Shown here piece by piece: positions 8,416 through 17,484 of a DNA stretch of 64,000 bases. The number at the start of each line of letters is the position of its first letter. Position 1 is the first letter of the stretch. The notes under the pieces were generated by a model. That model was given only the letters and a program-made list of their open reading frames with translations. It ran no database searches and was not told where the DNA came from. Origin of the DNA: CADDYT01 sp035294125 (GTDB taxonomy: Bacteria > Chloroflexota > Ktedonobacteria > Ktedonobacterales > Ktedonobacteraceae); assembly GCA_035294125.1 (NCBI GenBank), contig DATGLM010000071.1:75756-139755 (forward strand), in the 5' to 3' direction. The translations under genes were made by a program, and so were the position numbers.

Positions 8416-10635
8416 ATGGGTTTATATTATGACTCATGGCTCATCCTCTTCTCTCCGCTCTTCGCTTTTGTCGTGATTGTCTTCGGGACGCGCATGTGGG
8501 ATTTGTTCAGCCGTCCGGTGAAGGCGACAGCGGCACAAATTGAGGAGGCGCACGAGGAGAGCGATATCCACTACATGGAGAAAGAGGGGCCCCACGGCGA
8601 GGAGGAGACCCTGGAGGAAGATGAAGACCCGCAGGTGCCGTACCTGACGATGGGCGCGAAGGTCAGTGGCTACGTGGCTATCGTAATCATGGCGCTGGCC
8701 TGCCTCTATTCCTGGATGCTGTTGCTCAATACGACAGGGGTTCTTTCGATAGCTCCGCCTTTGCCGACGGCTGGCGTGACGATCTTTTCGTATAACTGGT
8801 TTGTGCAGTCGGGTGGCCTTGTCAGCTATATTGTTGCCTTCCACATCGATACACTGGCTATCGCGATGATGACGGTAGTGACGTCGGTTTCCTTGCTGGT
8901 GTATTTCTATTCGCAGGGTTACATGCAGAACTCCGCCGGTTATGCCCGTTTCTACGCCTACCTGACACTTTTCACCTTCTCGATGCTTGACATCGTCTTC
9001 GCGCAGAACTTCCTGGTGATCTTCATTGGCTGGGAACTGGTCGGTTTGAGTTCGTACCTGCTGATCGGATTCTGGATCAATAAGGCGGCCAGGCCAGCCG
9101 AAGACCGTCCATCACCTGCCACGGCATCGATAGAGGCATTTATCGCCAACCGTGTTGGTGATGTGGGCTTCATCATCGGTATCATGATTCTCTTTGCCAA
9201 TACTGGCACCTTCGATTTTGCTACGCTGGCCGGAAGCGGCGCGCATGGAGTTGCCCATGCCTTTGCCGGAAACCTGGGCCTGCTGACACTGGCCATGATT
9301 CTGGTATTCTGCGGCGCTATCGGCAAGTCGGCGCAGTTTCCGCTCTATGTCTGGCTGCCATCAGCTATGGAAGGTCCAACGCCGGTCAGCGCGCTGATCC
9401 ATGCGGCCACGATGGTTGCTGCCGGTGTCTACATGGTGGCCCGTACCTATCCCCTTTACCTTGCCGCGGGGCCGCAGGCGCTGCTTTTTGTGGCCTGGAT
9501 CGGCGCGTTTACCGCCATCTTTGCCGCAACCGTTGCCCTGACACAGTACGACCTGAAGCGCATTCTGGCTTTCTCGACTATTAGCCAGCTCGGTTATATG
9601 TTTGTTGGCCTCGGCGTTGGCGGTTCGCTTTATGGCCCCGGCCCCGGCATGTTCCATCTGTTCACCCACGCTTTCTTCAAGGCTCTGCTCTTCCTGTGCG
9701 CTGGCAGCGTGCTCCATGCCATGCATCACGCGCTGCATCGTGAAACACAGGATATGCGCTACATGGGCGGGCTGGCAAGGTTCATGCCGATTACGGCCGT
9801 CACCTTCCTGGTCGCCACGCTGGCGATTTCCGGCTTCCCACTCTTCTCCGGCTTCTATAGCAAAGATAGCATCATCGGCCTGACTTTTGATCGCGGCGAT
9901 TACGGACTTTATATTGTCACACTGGTCACGGCGGGCATGACCGCTTTCTACATGCTGCGTGCCTACATTCTGACTTTCGCGGGCAAGGGCGGCTCGTTTG
10001 GCGGCCTGTGGGGGGGTCCATATCGCGGCGCGGCTGGCGTTGCCGGACAGCCCTGGGGCAGATTGGAAGGCGATCAGGGCGTGGCGCACGAACAGGAGCC
10101 GCACGAATCGCCGCCGACGATGACTATCCCCCTCATCCTGCTGGCGATTGCCTCGATCGTTGCCGGTTACTGGTTTGGCTTCTATGGCTACATCTGGCCA
10201 GGTGCGCCAGCGCTGAATTTAGGCGACATTCTCACCGACTGGAAGACGTGGGTGGGTGTAGTGGTTGCATTTATCGGCCTCGGCTGGGCGTATTACCTCT
10301 ACGCTGTCGTTGGCTGGGCTAAAGTCGGGCAGGTGGTCTACAATAACCCGACGCTGAACTTCCTGCATCGTGTGACGCTGCACAGGTTCTACATCAGCGA
10401 GCTGTACGCGCTGATTATCCGCTATGGCGTGCTTGGTCTCTCGCACGTGGAGGCAGCCTTTGATACCTACGTTGTTGATGGCATCGTCAACGGAGTAGCT
10501 GCGGCGGTGAGAGGAGCCGGGCGTGACCTGCGGCACGTTGAGACTGGCAGGGTACAGTCCTACATGGTTGGTTTCTTTGGCGGTGTCGCGTTGCTGGCCG
10601 TATTGGTGTTTGTGCTGGTCACGTTCGTAAAATAA
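8416..10635 (+). CDS. nuoL: NADH-quinone oxidoreductase subunit L
   Basis: A 739-residue proton-pumping antiporter-like subunit, about 100 longer than the common 610-650. The core is intact: G-W-E-L-V-G-L-S-S-Y-L-L-I-G-F-W, A-N-R-V-G-D, L-P-S-A-M-E-G-P-T-P-V-S-A-L-I-H and the M-V-A-A-G-V-Y-M-V-A-R helix. The extra length comes from a Glu-rich hydrophilic stretch near residues 35-75 and a Gly-rich then acidic loop near 525-560. The ATG at 8416 is used since GAGG lies 12 nt upstream. GTG codons at 8404 and 8407 would overlap nuoK. Confidence 0.95.
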   Translation: MGLYYDSWLILFSPLFAFVVIVFGTRMWDLFSRPVKATAAQIEEAHEESDIHYMEKEGPHGEEETLEEDEDPQVPYLTMGAKVSGYVAIVIMALACLYSWMLLLNTTGVLSIAPPLPTAGVTIFSYNWFVQSGGLVSYIVAFHIDTLAIAMMTVVTSVSLLVYFYSQGYMQNSAGYARFYAYLTLFTFSMLDIVFAQNFLVIFIGWELVGLSSYLLIGFWINKAARPAEDRPSPATASIEAFIANRVGDVGFIIGIMILFANTGTFDFATLAGSGAHGVAHAFAGNLGLLTLAMILVFCGAIGKSAQFPLYVWLPSAMEGPTPVSALIHAATMVAAGVYMVARTYPLYLAAGPQALLFVAWIGAFTAIFAATVALTQYDLKRILAFSTISQLGYMFVGLGVGGSLYGPGPGMFHLFTHAFFKALLFLCAGSVLHAMHHALHRETQDMRYMGGLARFMPITAVTFLVATLAISGFPLFSGFYSKDSIIGLTFDRGDYGLYIVTLVTAGMTAFYMLRAYILTFAGKGGSFGGLWGGPYRGAAGVAGQPWGRLEGDQGVAHEQEPHESPPTMTIPLILLAIASIVAGYWFGFYGYIWPGAPALNLGDILTDWKTWVGVVVAFIGLGWAYYLYAVVGWAKVGQVVYNNPTLNFLHRVTLHRFYISELYALIIRYGVLGLSHVEAAFDTYVVDGIVNGVAAAVRGAGRDLRHVETGRVQSYMVGFFGGVALLAVLVFVLVTFVK

Positions 10636-10647
10636 GGAATAGTAGTT

Positions 10648-12222
10648 ATGATATTTGCTAGTCCGCTTACCTGGCTTATATTGCTGCCTGTGCTCGGTGC
10701 CATCGCCACGATACTGGCGCCGAGGGCGGCTGCGCGCTGGCTGGCCTTGCTCTTTACGGCAGCCGCTTTCGCGCTCTCGCTGGCGCTGTTCTTCGGCATC
10801 GCCCTCAATGGCTATAACTTTGGCGACCTGTTGCATCCTGCCTATTCAATAGACTTGCCCTGGCTCAATTTCGCAGCCGGTCCGGTGCGTTTCAAGATCG
10901 ACTATTTCCTGGGCATGGATGGTCTGAGCCTGCCGATGGTGATTCTGAATGCCCTGCTCACCATGCTGGCGGTCATCGGCGGCTGGGAGAAACCGCGTGT
11001 CAAGGAATACATGTCCCTCATCCTCCTGTTGGAAGCGGCGGTGATGGGCGTCTTCCTCGCGTTTGACCTGCTGCTCTTCTTCCTGTTCTGGGAAGTTGAA
11101 CTCGCGCCGATGTTCATCCTTATCGGCATCTGGGGCAGTGAAACGATGAAGCACGGCATGCCGGGACGTATCTACTCGGCCTGGAAGTTCCTGCTCTACA
11201 CGTTTTTCGGCAGCGCCTTCATGCTGGTCGGCATCCTGCTGCTCTACTTCAGTCTCGGCGGGCAGACGGCGAGCATGCAGTACTTCGCGACGAATTTCCA
11301 GCATGGCAATGTGACGTTCCTGGGCATCACGACGAGTTTGCAGTTGCTCACTTTCCTGCTGATTTATCTGGGCTTTGCCGTCAAGATTCCCATGTTCCCC
11401 TTCCATACCTGGCTGCCGGATGCGCACACCGATGCACCAACCGAGGTGAGCGTAATTCTGGCGGGCGTGCTGCTCAAGATGGGCGCTTACGGGCTGATTC
11501 GCGTCTGCCTGACGCTGTTGCCCTCCGGTGTCCAGCAGTTCGCGGGCTGGCTGGCGGTGCTGGCGGTCATTAATATCCTCTATGGGGCGGGCATCTGCCT
11601 GGTACAGACTGACATGAAACGCCTGATCGCGTATTCGAGCGTGAGCCATATGGGCGTCGTGCTGCTTGGCGTGGCGGCGGCGGCGGCTGGCTTTGGTGGC
11701 CTGGCCTTCCGCACGGCTGCGCTGACCGGAGCGACTATCCAGATGTTCAGCCACGGCATCATCACCGGTATGCTCTTCTTCTGCGTCGGCGTGATCTACG
11801 ATCACGCGCATACCCGCGAAATAGCAATCTTTGGCGGCGTGGCGAAGAAGATGCCGCTGCTGGCGACGCTCTTCACCTTTGCCGGTCTGGCCTCGCTCGG
11901 TCTGCCGGGGCTTGCCGGGTTCGTCGCGGAATACATGACCTTCACTTCCAGCTTCCAGATCTGGACGGGGATTACGGTTGCCTCGGTCTTTACCATGATT
12001 CTGACTGCGAGCTACCTGCTCTGGATGCTCAAGCGCGTCTTCTATGGTCCCTTCAATACGCGCTGGCAGTGGTTGCCCGACGCTTCCGTACGCGAGTCCA
12101 TCCCACTCTTTACACTGGCGGCGTTTATTGTCTTCGTGGGCGTCTATCCCGCGTATCTGATCAATGTGATTACGCCCAGCCTGGCCGGTATTATGCATAC
12201 GGTCACGCTGGTGATTCATTAG
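10648..12222 (+). CDS. nuoM: NADH-quinone oxidoreductase subunit M
   Basis: A 524-residue antiporter-like subunit of complex I. The glutamate helix F-W-E-V-E-L-A-P-M-F-I-L-I-G-I-W is present, and the lysine helix region reads L-P-D-A-H-T-D-A-P-T-E-V-S-V-I-L followed by L-L-K-M-G-A-Y-G-L-I-R. These carry the ion-transfer residues of the family. Fourteen or so hydrophobic segments are spread over the whole length. AAGGAA lies 9 nt before the ATG, and the gene follows nuoL after 12 nt. Confidence 0.97.
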   Translation: MIFASPLTWLILLPVLGAIATILAPRAAARWLALLFTAAAFALSLALFFGIALNGYNFGDLLHPAYSIDLPWLNFAAGPVRFKIDYFLGMDGLSLPMVILNALLTMLAVIGGWEKPRVKEYMSLILLLEAAVMGVFLAFDLLLFFLFWEVELAPMFILIGIWGSETMKHGMPGRIYSAWKFLLYTFFGSAFMLVGILLLYFSLGGQTASMQYFATNFQHGNVTFLGITTSLQLLTFLLIYLGFAVKIPMFPFHTWLPDAHTDAPTEVSVILAGVLLKMGAYGLIRVCLTLLPSGVQQFAGWLAVLAVINILYGAGICLVQTDMKRLIAYSSVSHMGVVLLGVAAAAAGFGGLAFRTAALTGATIQMFSHGIITGMLFFCVGVIYDHAHTREIAIFGGVAKKMPLLATLFTFAGLASLGLPGLAGFVAEYMTFTSSFQIWTGITVASVFTMILTASYLLWMLKRVFYGPFNTRWQWLPDASVRESIPLFTLAAFIVFVGVYPAYLINVITPSLAGIMHTVTLVIH

Positions 12223-12242
12223 AGAGGGGGTGAGGAAGTTTT

Positions 12243-13739
12243 ATGCCTACCCAAGCATTTCAACCGGGTGATCTCTATCTGCTCTCACCCGAATTGAGCA
12301 TGGCCCTGCTGGCCCTGCTGGTCATGGTGGTCGATCTCTTTACACGGCGGCGTCTCGTGACGGTGACGGTGGCCCTGATCGGCCTCATCATTCCACTAGC
12401 CTTCAGTATCTCGCTGGCGCTCTCGCTCGATTTCTCAGTGGCGCACCGCGCCTTCTTCGGCATGCTGGTGGTCGATCAATACGCCATCTTCTTCCAGATT
12501 CTGTTTGTGATTATCGGCGCGATTATGCTGCTGGCCTCCTACAGCTATGTCGGGAAGTACGTGCGGGCGGATGGTGAGTTCTACACGCTCATGCTCTTCT
12601 CCCTTACCGGCGCGATGCTCATGGCGAGCACAACCGAACTGATCTCCATCTACATCTCTCTGGAACTGACAAGTATTCCGCTCTACGTGATGGCGGGCCT
12701 GATTCGCACCAGCGAGCGTTCCGCCGAGGCGGCTGTCAAGTACGTGCTGCTCGGCGCCATGTCCTCGGCCATCTTGCTCTACGGCTTTGCTCTGCTGTAT
12801 GGGCTGACAGGAACCACCGACCTGATGGGTATTGCCACCTCGATTCGCACTGCTTTCCACAACGGCAACTTTATGGAACTGGTGGCCGTTATCTTCGTGA
12901 TCGCCGGCTTTGGCTTCAAGATCTCGGCGGTGCCGTTCCACATGTGGGCGCCCGATATCTACGAGGGCGCGCCCACGCCAGCTACAGCCTTCTTCTCGGT
13001 GGCCTCTAAAGCGGCGGGCTTTGCGGCCCTGATTCGTGTCTTCATGGACGGTGGCCTGTTCCAGATCAATCTACTCTCGCTGGTTATCATCCTGAATATC
13101 GTCGCCATCCTGACTATGACGCTGGGCAATTTTGTGGCCGCGGTACAGACCAATGTGAAGCGCATGATGGCCTATTCAAGTATTGCGCAGGCTGGTTACA
13201 TTCTGGTTGGTTTCACGGCCAGCCTGGCGAGCAAGTCCTCGGCAGGGGATGCTGCTGTGCTCTTCTTTATCCTCGTCTATGTTATCACCAACCTGGGGGC
13301 TTTCTCCGGCATCATCGCTCTGGCGAACGCGACCGGTGGAGAGCGCGTCGAGGATTTCAGAGGACTGGCAAGGAAAGCGCCCCTGCTCAGCGCGGGTACC
13401 GCTCTCTGCCTGCTCTCGCTGGCGGGCATCCCGCCAACGGCGGGCTTCGTCAGTAAGGTGTTCATCTTCACGGCTGCCTGGGGTGAGGGTCAGACGCTGC
13501 TGGTGGTCATCGCGCTGCTCAACAGCATTGTCTCGCTCGTCTACTATGGGCGCATCATCAAGGCCATGTACTTCGACGCCCCGCTCAAAGAGGGCCGCAT
13601 TGCGACGCCCCTCGGCCTGAGCGCCTCTATCTCGTTGACGGCAGCCGCCTTGATCGTGATCACCTTCGCCTCGCAGGTGCTCCTGGCGATCGCCAGCCCC
13701 GCCGCCAACAGTCTGCTGGCATTTTTGATAGGGAGGTAG
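12243..13739 (+). CDS. nuoN: NADH-quinone oxidoreductase subunit N
   Basis: A 498-residue antiporter-like subunit and the last gene of the set. Diagnostic segments are L-E-L-T-S-I-P-L-Y-V-M, A-P-D-I-Y-E-G-A-P-T-P-A-T-A-F-F and S-V-A-S-K-A-A-G. A purine-rich GAGAGGGGGTGAGGAAG precedes the ATG and follows nuoM after 20 nt. The stop codon runs into the palindromic terminator. No nuoA-I genes are in the window, so the peripheral arm must be encoded elsewhere or supplied by other modules. Confidence 0.97.
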   Translation: MPTQAFQPGDLYLLSPELSMALLALLVMVVDLFTRRRLVTVTVALIGLIIPLAFSISLALSLDFSVAHRAFFGMLVVDQYAIFFQILFVIIGAIMLLASYSYVGKYVRADGEFYTLMLFSLTGAMLMASTTELISIYISLELTSIPLYVMAGLIRTSERSAEAAVKYVLLGAMSSAILLYGFALLYGLTGTTDLMGIATSIRTAFHNGNFMELVAVIFVIAGFGFKISAVPFHMWAPDIYEGAPTPATAFFSVASKAAGFAALIRVFMDGGLFQINLLSLVIILNIVAILTMTLGNFVAAVQTNVKRMMAYSSIAQAGYILVGFTASLASKSSAGDAAVLFFILVYVITNLGAFSGIIALANATGGERVEDFRGLARKAPLLSAGTALCLLSLAGIPPTAGFVSKVFIFTAAWGEGQTLLVVIALLNSIVSLVYYGRIIKAMYFDAPLKEGRIATPLGLSASISLTAAALIVITFASQVLLAIASPAANSLLAFLIGR

Positions 13740-13795
13740 CACGATAATAAAAAAGAGGACGCGCCCGGGCGCGTCCTCTTTTTTATTATCGTGCT
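13738..13795. terminator. Perfect 58-bp palindromic terminator after nuoN
   Basis: Two 29-bp arms are exact reverse complements with no spacer, and the centre lies between 13766 and 13767. The GC-rich core GAGGACGCGCCC is flanked by an A-run on the left and T6 on the right, so it can terminate from either side. It begins inside the nuoN stop codon. Confidence 0.9.
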
Positions 13796-13879
13796 TGTGG
13801 GAACCTTTTACCGCTCGCTAACGTCTTTCAGATAGTAATCCTTGTTTGCAAGTGTTGCTATTTCATCCGGGGAAGAATT

Positions 13880-15847
13880 ATGAAAACATCTGAGGGAAAA
13901 AGATATATCCTCTCATTCTTCGCGCTGCTCCTGCTCCTGCTCCTGCTGCTCTGCCTGCCTGCCTGTGGGACGATTCTGCCTTCAACTACCTCGTCTGCTA
14001 CGCCGATGCCATCAAACTCCAGCAATATTCCGTCAGGAAAGGGGATGAATCCTGAGCCGGGGACGAATGGCAAGCCCGCGCCTCTGCCGAATGGGCATAG
14101 TGAATCTATCATCATCTCCAATGGCGTGGCGTATGTCGGGTCTGATAATGGCTCGCTCTACGCGCTCGACACGGCTGGCGGGGATGAGCGCTGGAGTTAC
14201 AAGATTGGCGCCTCTGTCTCGGTCTTTAGTATCAGTAATGACGTGGTTTATGCTACGGGAAATACAGGGTTGTACGCGCTGAAGGCGGGAAATGGCAAGC
14301 TGCTCTGGCGCTACCAGGGCAATAAACTGATTTCTCAGGTCATTGTCGTCGCTGGAGTCGTCTACACGGCAACAGCTGCCGGTAATAATGCCTCCACCAT
14401 TGTTGCCCTGCGGGCAGCGGATGGCAGCCAGCTCTGGAATTATACGGTCGGCACAATCACGCCACCGCTGATGGGCGTGCTTGCAAGCGTCGTCTATGTC
14501 GCCGGGTCCTCGCAGGGGCCGGACGGGTTCTCTACCGGCCCTATCTATGCCTTACAGGCGAGCGACGGCCATGTGTTATGGCAGACACGACCGGGCGGTA
14601 GCAAGGGGCTGGCAAACGGTGGGGTTGTGACAGCAGGTGGCCTGGTGTATTTCGTCACCTCGCAGGACTATATCTATGCGTTGCGCACGGACACAGGCAA
14701 CATGGTCTGGCACGCTGTCCAGCCCTCGGAACCGGGGATGCCGAACGCTCCTACACCGGTATTGGCCAACGGGCTGCTGTATATTGCCGGCGATCTGGGA
14801 CTCTTTGTCTATAAAGCTGATGATGGTGCGCTGCTATGGCAATACAAAAATCTGGTTCCTGCTGGCCCCGTTGTTGTCCCGCCGCTAGTAGTGAACGGCG
14901 TTGTCTACTTTAGCGGTGGAGGGGAGAGAATCGTTGCCCTGCAAGCCAGCGATGGGAAGGTGATCTGGAGCTACAGCGGGCCGGGAAATGTTTTCAGTCC
15001 CCTGACCTTCGAGAATGGCGTGGTTATTAACGATACTGGACCCGTTTACGCTCTCCGAGCCAGCGATGGGACGCTACTCTGGCAGCAGAACGTCAGTATT
15101 TCAGGTGAAGGTTCCGACGCAGCGGGGCCGGAGACGATTGGTGATGGCGTGGTGCTGGTTGGTGGCGACAATGGAGTGGTGCAGGCCATCCGTGTCAGCG
15201 ACGGCAAACTGCTCTGGCATTACGCCATCCAGGAGCTACCGGTGGAGAGTCCGCCCGTTTACAGCGCATTTATCTTCTTCGCATCGTCCTTGTCCTACCA
15301 GCAAGCCCTGGAGATCGTGACCAGTCTTGGTCTGAAAACTTTCGCCGATTGCCAGTTTGGTTCGTGGGTCACATCCGATAATAAGAATTTTTTTTCCAAC
15401 GCCCACGAGATGACAGTCCTCGCCACCGTCAGTTCGGCCCCACTCTGGTTTGAGCGGCTGAAAACCACAGCCGGTATTCAGATGGTGCAGCCCGATGGGC
15501 CGCATAGCTGCCCCATGATACCAGCAGCGCCTGCTGGCACGAAATACCTGCCCTCCTCGCAGGCGAACACCTACTTAGGGGTGACATTCATAAGTACAAC
15601 ACGATACGCGACAGCACTCGACGCCATCAACGGTCTTGGCTTCCGTCTGGCCGCTCCCTGCTATGAGCAGGCGCGAGCGCGAGGCAACAAACCGGGTTGG
15701 TCTGCGATGGACCAGTCAAGCGCCTTCAACCAGTCGCACACCCTCATCCTGGCTACTACTACCGTAAACGCTGTCACGTGGAAGAGCCAGTTGCAAGCTG
15801 TAACGGGGGTGGTGAAAGTGAATGCTCCGTTTAAGGCGACGTGTTGA
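13880..15847 (+). CDS. PQQ-like beta-propeller lipoprotein
   Basis: A 655-residue exported protein. A leucine-rich signal ends in the lipobox L-P-A-C with Cys29 as the lipidated residue, so it should be anchored on the outside of the membrane. Residues about 70-450 hold repeated blade motifs of the type Y-A-L-x-A-x-D-G-x-x-L-W, characteristic of PQQ-like (PF13360) propellers. Most such lipoproteins bind no cofactor. The C-terminal 190 residues are different and hold two similar segments (about 460-545 and 555-655), each with an F-x-S-x-x-x-Y-x-x-A-L start and a Leu-Gly-Leu/Phe turn followed by Cys. A GGGGAA site precedes the ATG. The function is unknown. Confidence 0.88.
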   Translation: MKTSEGKRYILSFFALLLLLLLLLCLPACGTILPSTTSSATPMPSNSSNIPSGKGMNPEPGTNGKPAPLPNGHSESIIISNGVAYVGSDNGSLYALDTAGGDERWSYKIGASVSVFSISNDVVYATGNTGLYALKAGNGKLLWRYQGNKLISQVIVVAGVVYTATAAGNNASTIVALRAADGSQLWNYTVGTITPPLMGVLASVVYVAGSSQGPDGFSTGPIYALQASDGHVLWQTRPGGSKGLANGGVVTAGGLVYFVTSQDYIYALRTDTGNMVWHAVQPSEPGMPNAPTPVLANGLLYIAGDLGLFVYKADDGALLWQYKNLVPAGPVVVPPLVVNGVVYFSGGGERIVALQASDGKVIWSYSGPGNVFSPLTFENGVVINDTGPVYALRASDGTLLWQQNVSISGEGSDAAGPETIGDGVVLVGGDNGVVQAIRVSDGKLLWHYAIQELPVESPPVYSAFIFFASSLSYQQALEIVTSLGLKTFADCQFGSWVTSDNKNFFSNAHEMTVLATVSSAPLWFERLKTTAGIQMVQPDGPHSCPMIPAAPAGTKYLPSSQANTYLGVTFISTTRYATALDAINGLGFRLAAPCYEQARARGNKPGWSAMDQSSAFNQSHTLILATTTVNAVTWKSQLQAVTGVVKVNAPFKATC

Positions 15848-15988
15848 TCTGGAACTGTAATGACCTCACGCCGCCCCAGGGTGCTCTGCACTATCAAAAC
15901 CGATTACTCACCTCTAGCGTGATATTCTTGTTGGATTGGCTTTTCAAGCCTTATAATCAAGATGGTCTATTTCTTCTGAGAAGAGGAG

Positions 15989-16207
15989 GTGAGTGCAAAG
16001 GCAGACCGACATCATCTACATCTTTTGAAAAGAGGGGTTGATGCGTGGAATGATTGGCGGGCAAAGCATCGGGATGTGCAGCCGCAGTTGAACGGTGCGG
16101 ACTTACAGAAGGCTCAACTGGCCGGGGTGCAACCCGGCTGGGCCAATTTATACGGTATAAATCTGAGTGGAGCCAACCTGAACGATGCTGAATCGGTGCG
16201 CTTTTGA
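15989..16207 (+). CDS. Short pentapeptide-repeat protein, possibly a remnant
   Basis: A 72-residue product. The first half matches the usual N-terminal cap of pentapeptide-repeat proteins (H-L-x-L-L-K-x-G-V-x-x-W-N-x-W-R). The second half has only about five units of the A-(D/N)-L-x-x type before the stop at 16205, whereas family members normally carry many more. The GTG start sits almost on top of an AGGAGG, which is an odd spacing, so translation may be poor. It is probably a truncated copy. The frame after it (16204-16407) contains one hydrophobic helix but no repeats. Confidence 0.5.
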   Translation: MSAKADRHHLHLLKRGVDAWNDWRAKHRDVQPQLNGADLQKAQLAGVQPGWANLYGINLSGANLNDAESVRF

Positions 16208-16435
16208 CTCGCATCGGTATGGAGTTTGTTCCAGCCGGGCCGTTCGGAGGCAGTAGCCGTACTATCTTGCCGGGCGTACAAGTTGGGGTTGTGCAATCCA
16301 GCATACAGGTGTCCTGGTGGCTGTGGTCCGGCGTATTGTTTCTGATGATCGATGTTGCGTTTTTGGCGAGTCGTGTTGTGATTATGCGAAGACAGCTCAG
16401 GCAATAGCCCACGCCATTAAGAATTTTGCATCGTT

Positions 16436-16465
16436 TTGCACAGAGGGCATGTTATGTGTTATATT
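16436..16465 (+). promoter_or_regulatory. Promoter of the TPP-controlled transporter operon
   Basis: TTGCAC (16436-16441), an 18-nt spacer ending in TGT, and TATATT (16460-16465). The predicted start near 16472 lies about 30 nt before the riboswitch. Confidence 0.6.
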
Positions 16466-16500
16466 TCATAGTATCTATGTAGCACTTTAACCGTTAATCT

Positions 16501-16604
<104 letters not shown>

Positions 16605-16634
16605 GCAACATCATGTTGAAGAAGTCTTTATCTC

Positions 16635-16667
16635 AGGGGCGCTGGCTGTGCTGGCGTCCTTTTTTTG
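16635..16667 (+). terminator. Riboswitch expression-platform terminator
   Basis: A stem between AGGGGCGCT (one bulged G) and GGCGTCCT is followed by seven T. The 5' arm overlaps GCGCTGGC (16639-16646), which is the exact complement of GCCAGCGC (16586-16593) inside the aptamer. The antiterminator and the aptamer/terminator states are therefore mutually exclusive. Confidence 0.75.
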
Positions 16668-16710
16668 TTACTCTGGATAGCATCTTTTTCGTGATTTGGA
16701 GGTGGCGCGT

Positions 16711-17484
16711 ATGGAAGAGCCGCCGAAGCTGTTTGTGCAGGGCCTGACGAAGGTGTTCAGGCATGGACAGCAGAGTGTGGAAGCAATTGCCTCGCTCGAT
16801 TTGACGGTGAATATGGGTGAGTTCGTGACGGTCATCGGGCCGAGCGGGAGCGGCAAGAGCACGCTTTTTAATATCATCGCGGGCATTGAGCAGCCGACAG
16901 CGGGTGTGGTTGCCATTGATGGGAACCCTGACGCGGAGCGAGCGGGAAAGGTTGGCTATATGCTGCAGCAGCCGTTGCTGCTGCCGTGGCGCCCGGTGGA
17001 GGAGAACGTCATGCTGGGGCTGGTTGTGCGGCGTGTGCCGCACAGGCATGCGCTGGCACAGGCACGCGAACTGCTCAAACGCTTCGGGCTGGCCGAGTTC
17101 GCGCAGCACTATCCGGCCACGCTTTCCGGCGGTATGCGCCAGCGTGTGGCCCTCTTGCGCACCGTCCTCTTCAATCACTCGTTTCTGCTGCTGGACGAGC
17201 CGTTCGGGGCGCTGGACGCGCTGACGCGGCTCTCGCTCCAGGTGTGGCTGCTTGATCTCTGGCAGTCGTTCCATTCCAGCGTCCTCTTCGTCACTCACGA
17301 TGTGCGCGAGGCTATTTTGTTGTCTGACCGCATCTACGTGCTGAGCGCGCGCCCGGCTCGCGTGCTGCGCGTGGTGGATGTCGAGCTGCCGAGGCCGCGC
17401 AGGCCGGAGCAGTTGGCGCTGGAACAGGCAGTGTCGTTGGAGCAGGAATTGACCACGCTGCTGTTGAAGGAGCAAAAGCTATGA
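16711..17484 (+). CDS. thiZ: ABC transporter ATPase, thiamin-precursor type
   Basis: A 257-residue nucleotide-binding subunit. Walker A is G-P-S-G-S-G-K-S-T near residue 48, the Q-loop is in Y-M-L-Q-Q-P-L-L-L-P-W, the signature is L-S-G-G-M-R-Q-R, Walker B is L-L-L-D-E-P-F-G-A-L-D, and the H-loop is V-T-H-D-V-R-E-A. The P-W and M-R-Q-R forms are typical of the taurine/nitrate/HMP-precursor (NitT/TauT) class. The ATG at 16711 is favoured over a TTG at 16696 because GGAGGTGG precedes it. It follows the TPP riboswitch and overlaps the permease gene by ATGA, so substrate assignment to the thiamin pyrimidine precursor rests on that context. Confidence 0.93.
   Translation: MEEPPKLFVQGLTKVFRHGQQSVEAIASLDLTVNMGEFVTVIGPSGSGKSTLFNIIAGIEQPTAGVVAIDGNPDAERAGKVGYMLQQPLLLPWRPVEENVMLGLVVRRVPHRHALAQARELLKRFGLAEFAQHYPATLSGGMRQRVALLRTVLFNHSFLLLDEPFGALDALTRLSLQVWLLDLWQSFHSSVLFVTHDVREAILLSDRIYVLSARPARVLRVVDVELPRPRRPEQLALEQAVSLEQELTTLLLKEQKL

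Noticed and set aside
10846..12219. Long open frame of 457 codons on the minus strand
   Set aside because: It lies exactly antisense to nuoM, is rich in His, Arg, Gln and Glu as expected from the codon bias of the plus strand, and has no ribosome site.
16204..16407. Short frame with one hydrophobic helix after the pentapeptide remnant
   Set aside because: It starts with TTG inside the previous stop region, has no ribosome site and shows no family similarity.
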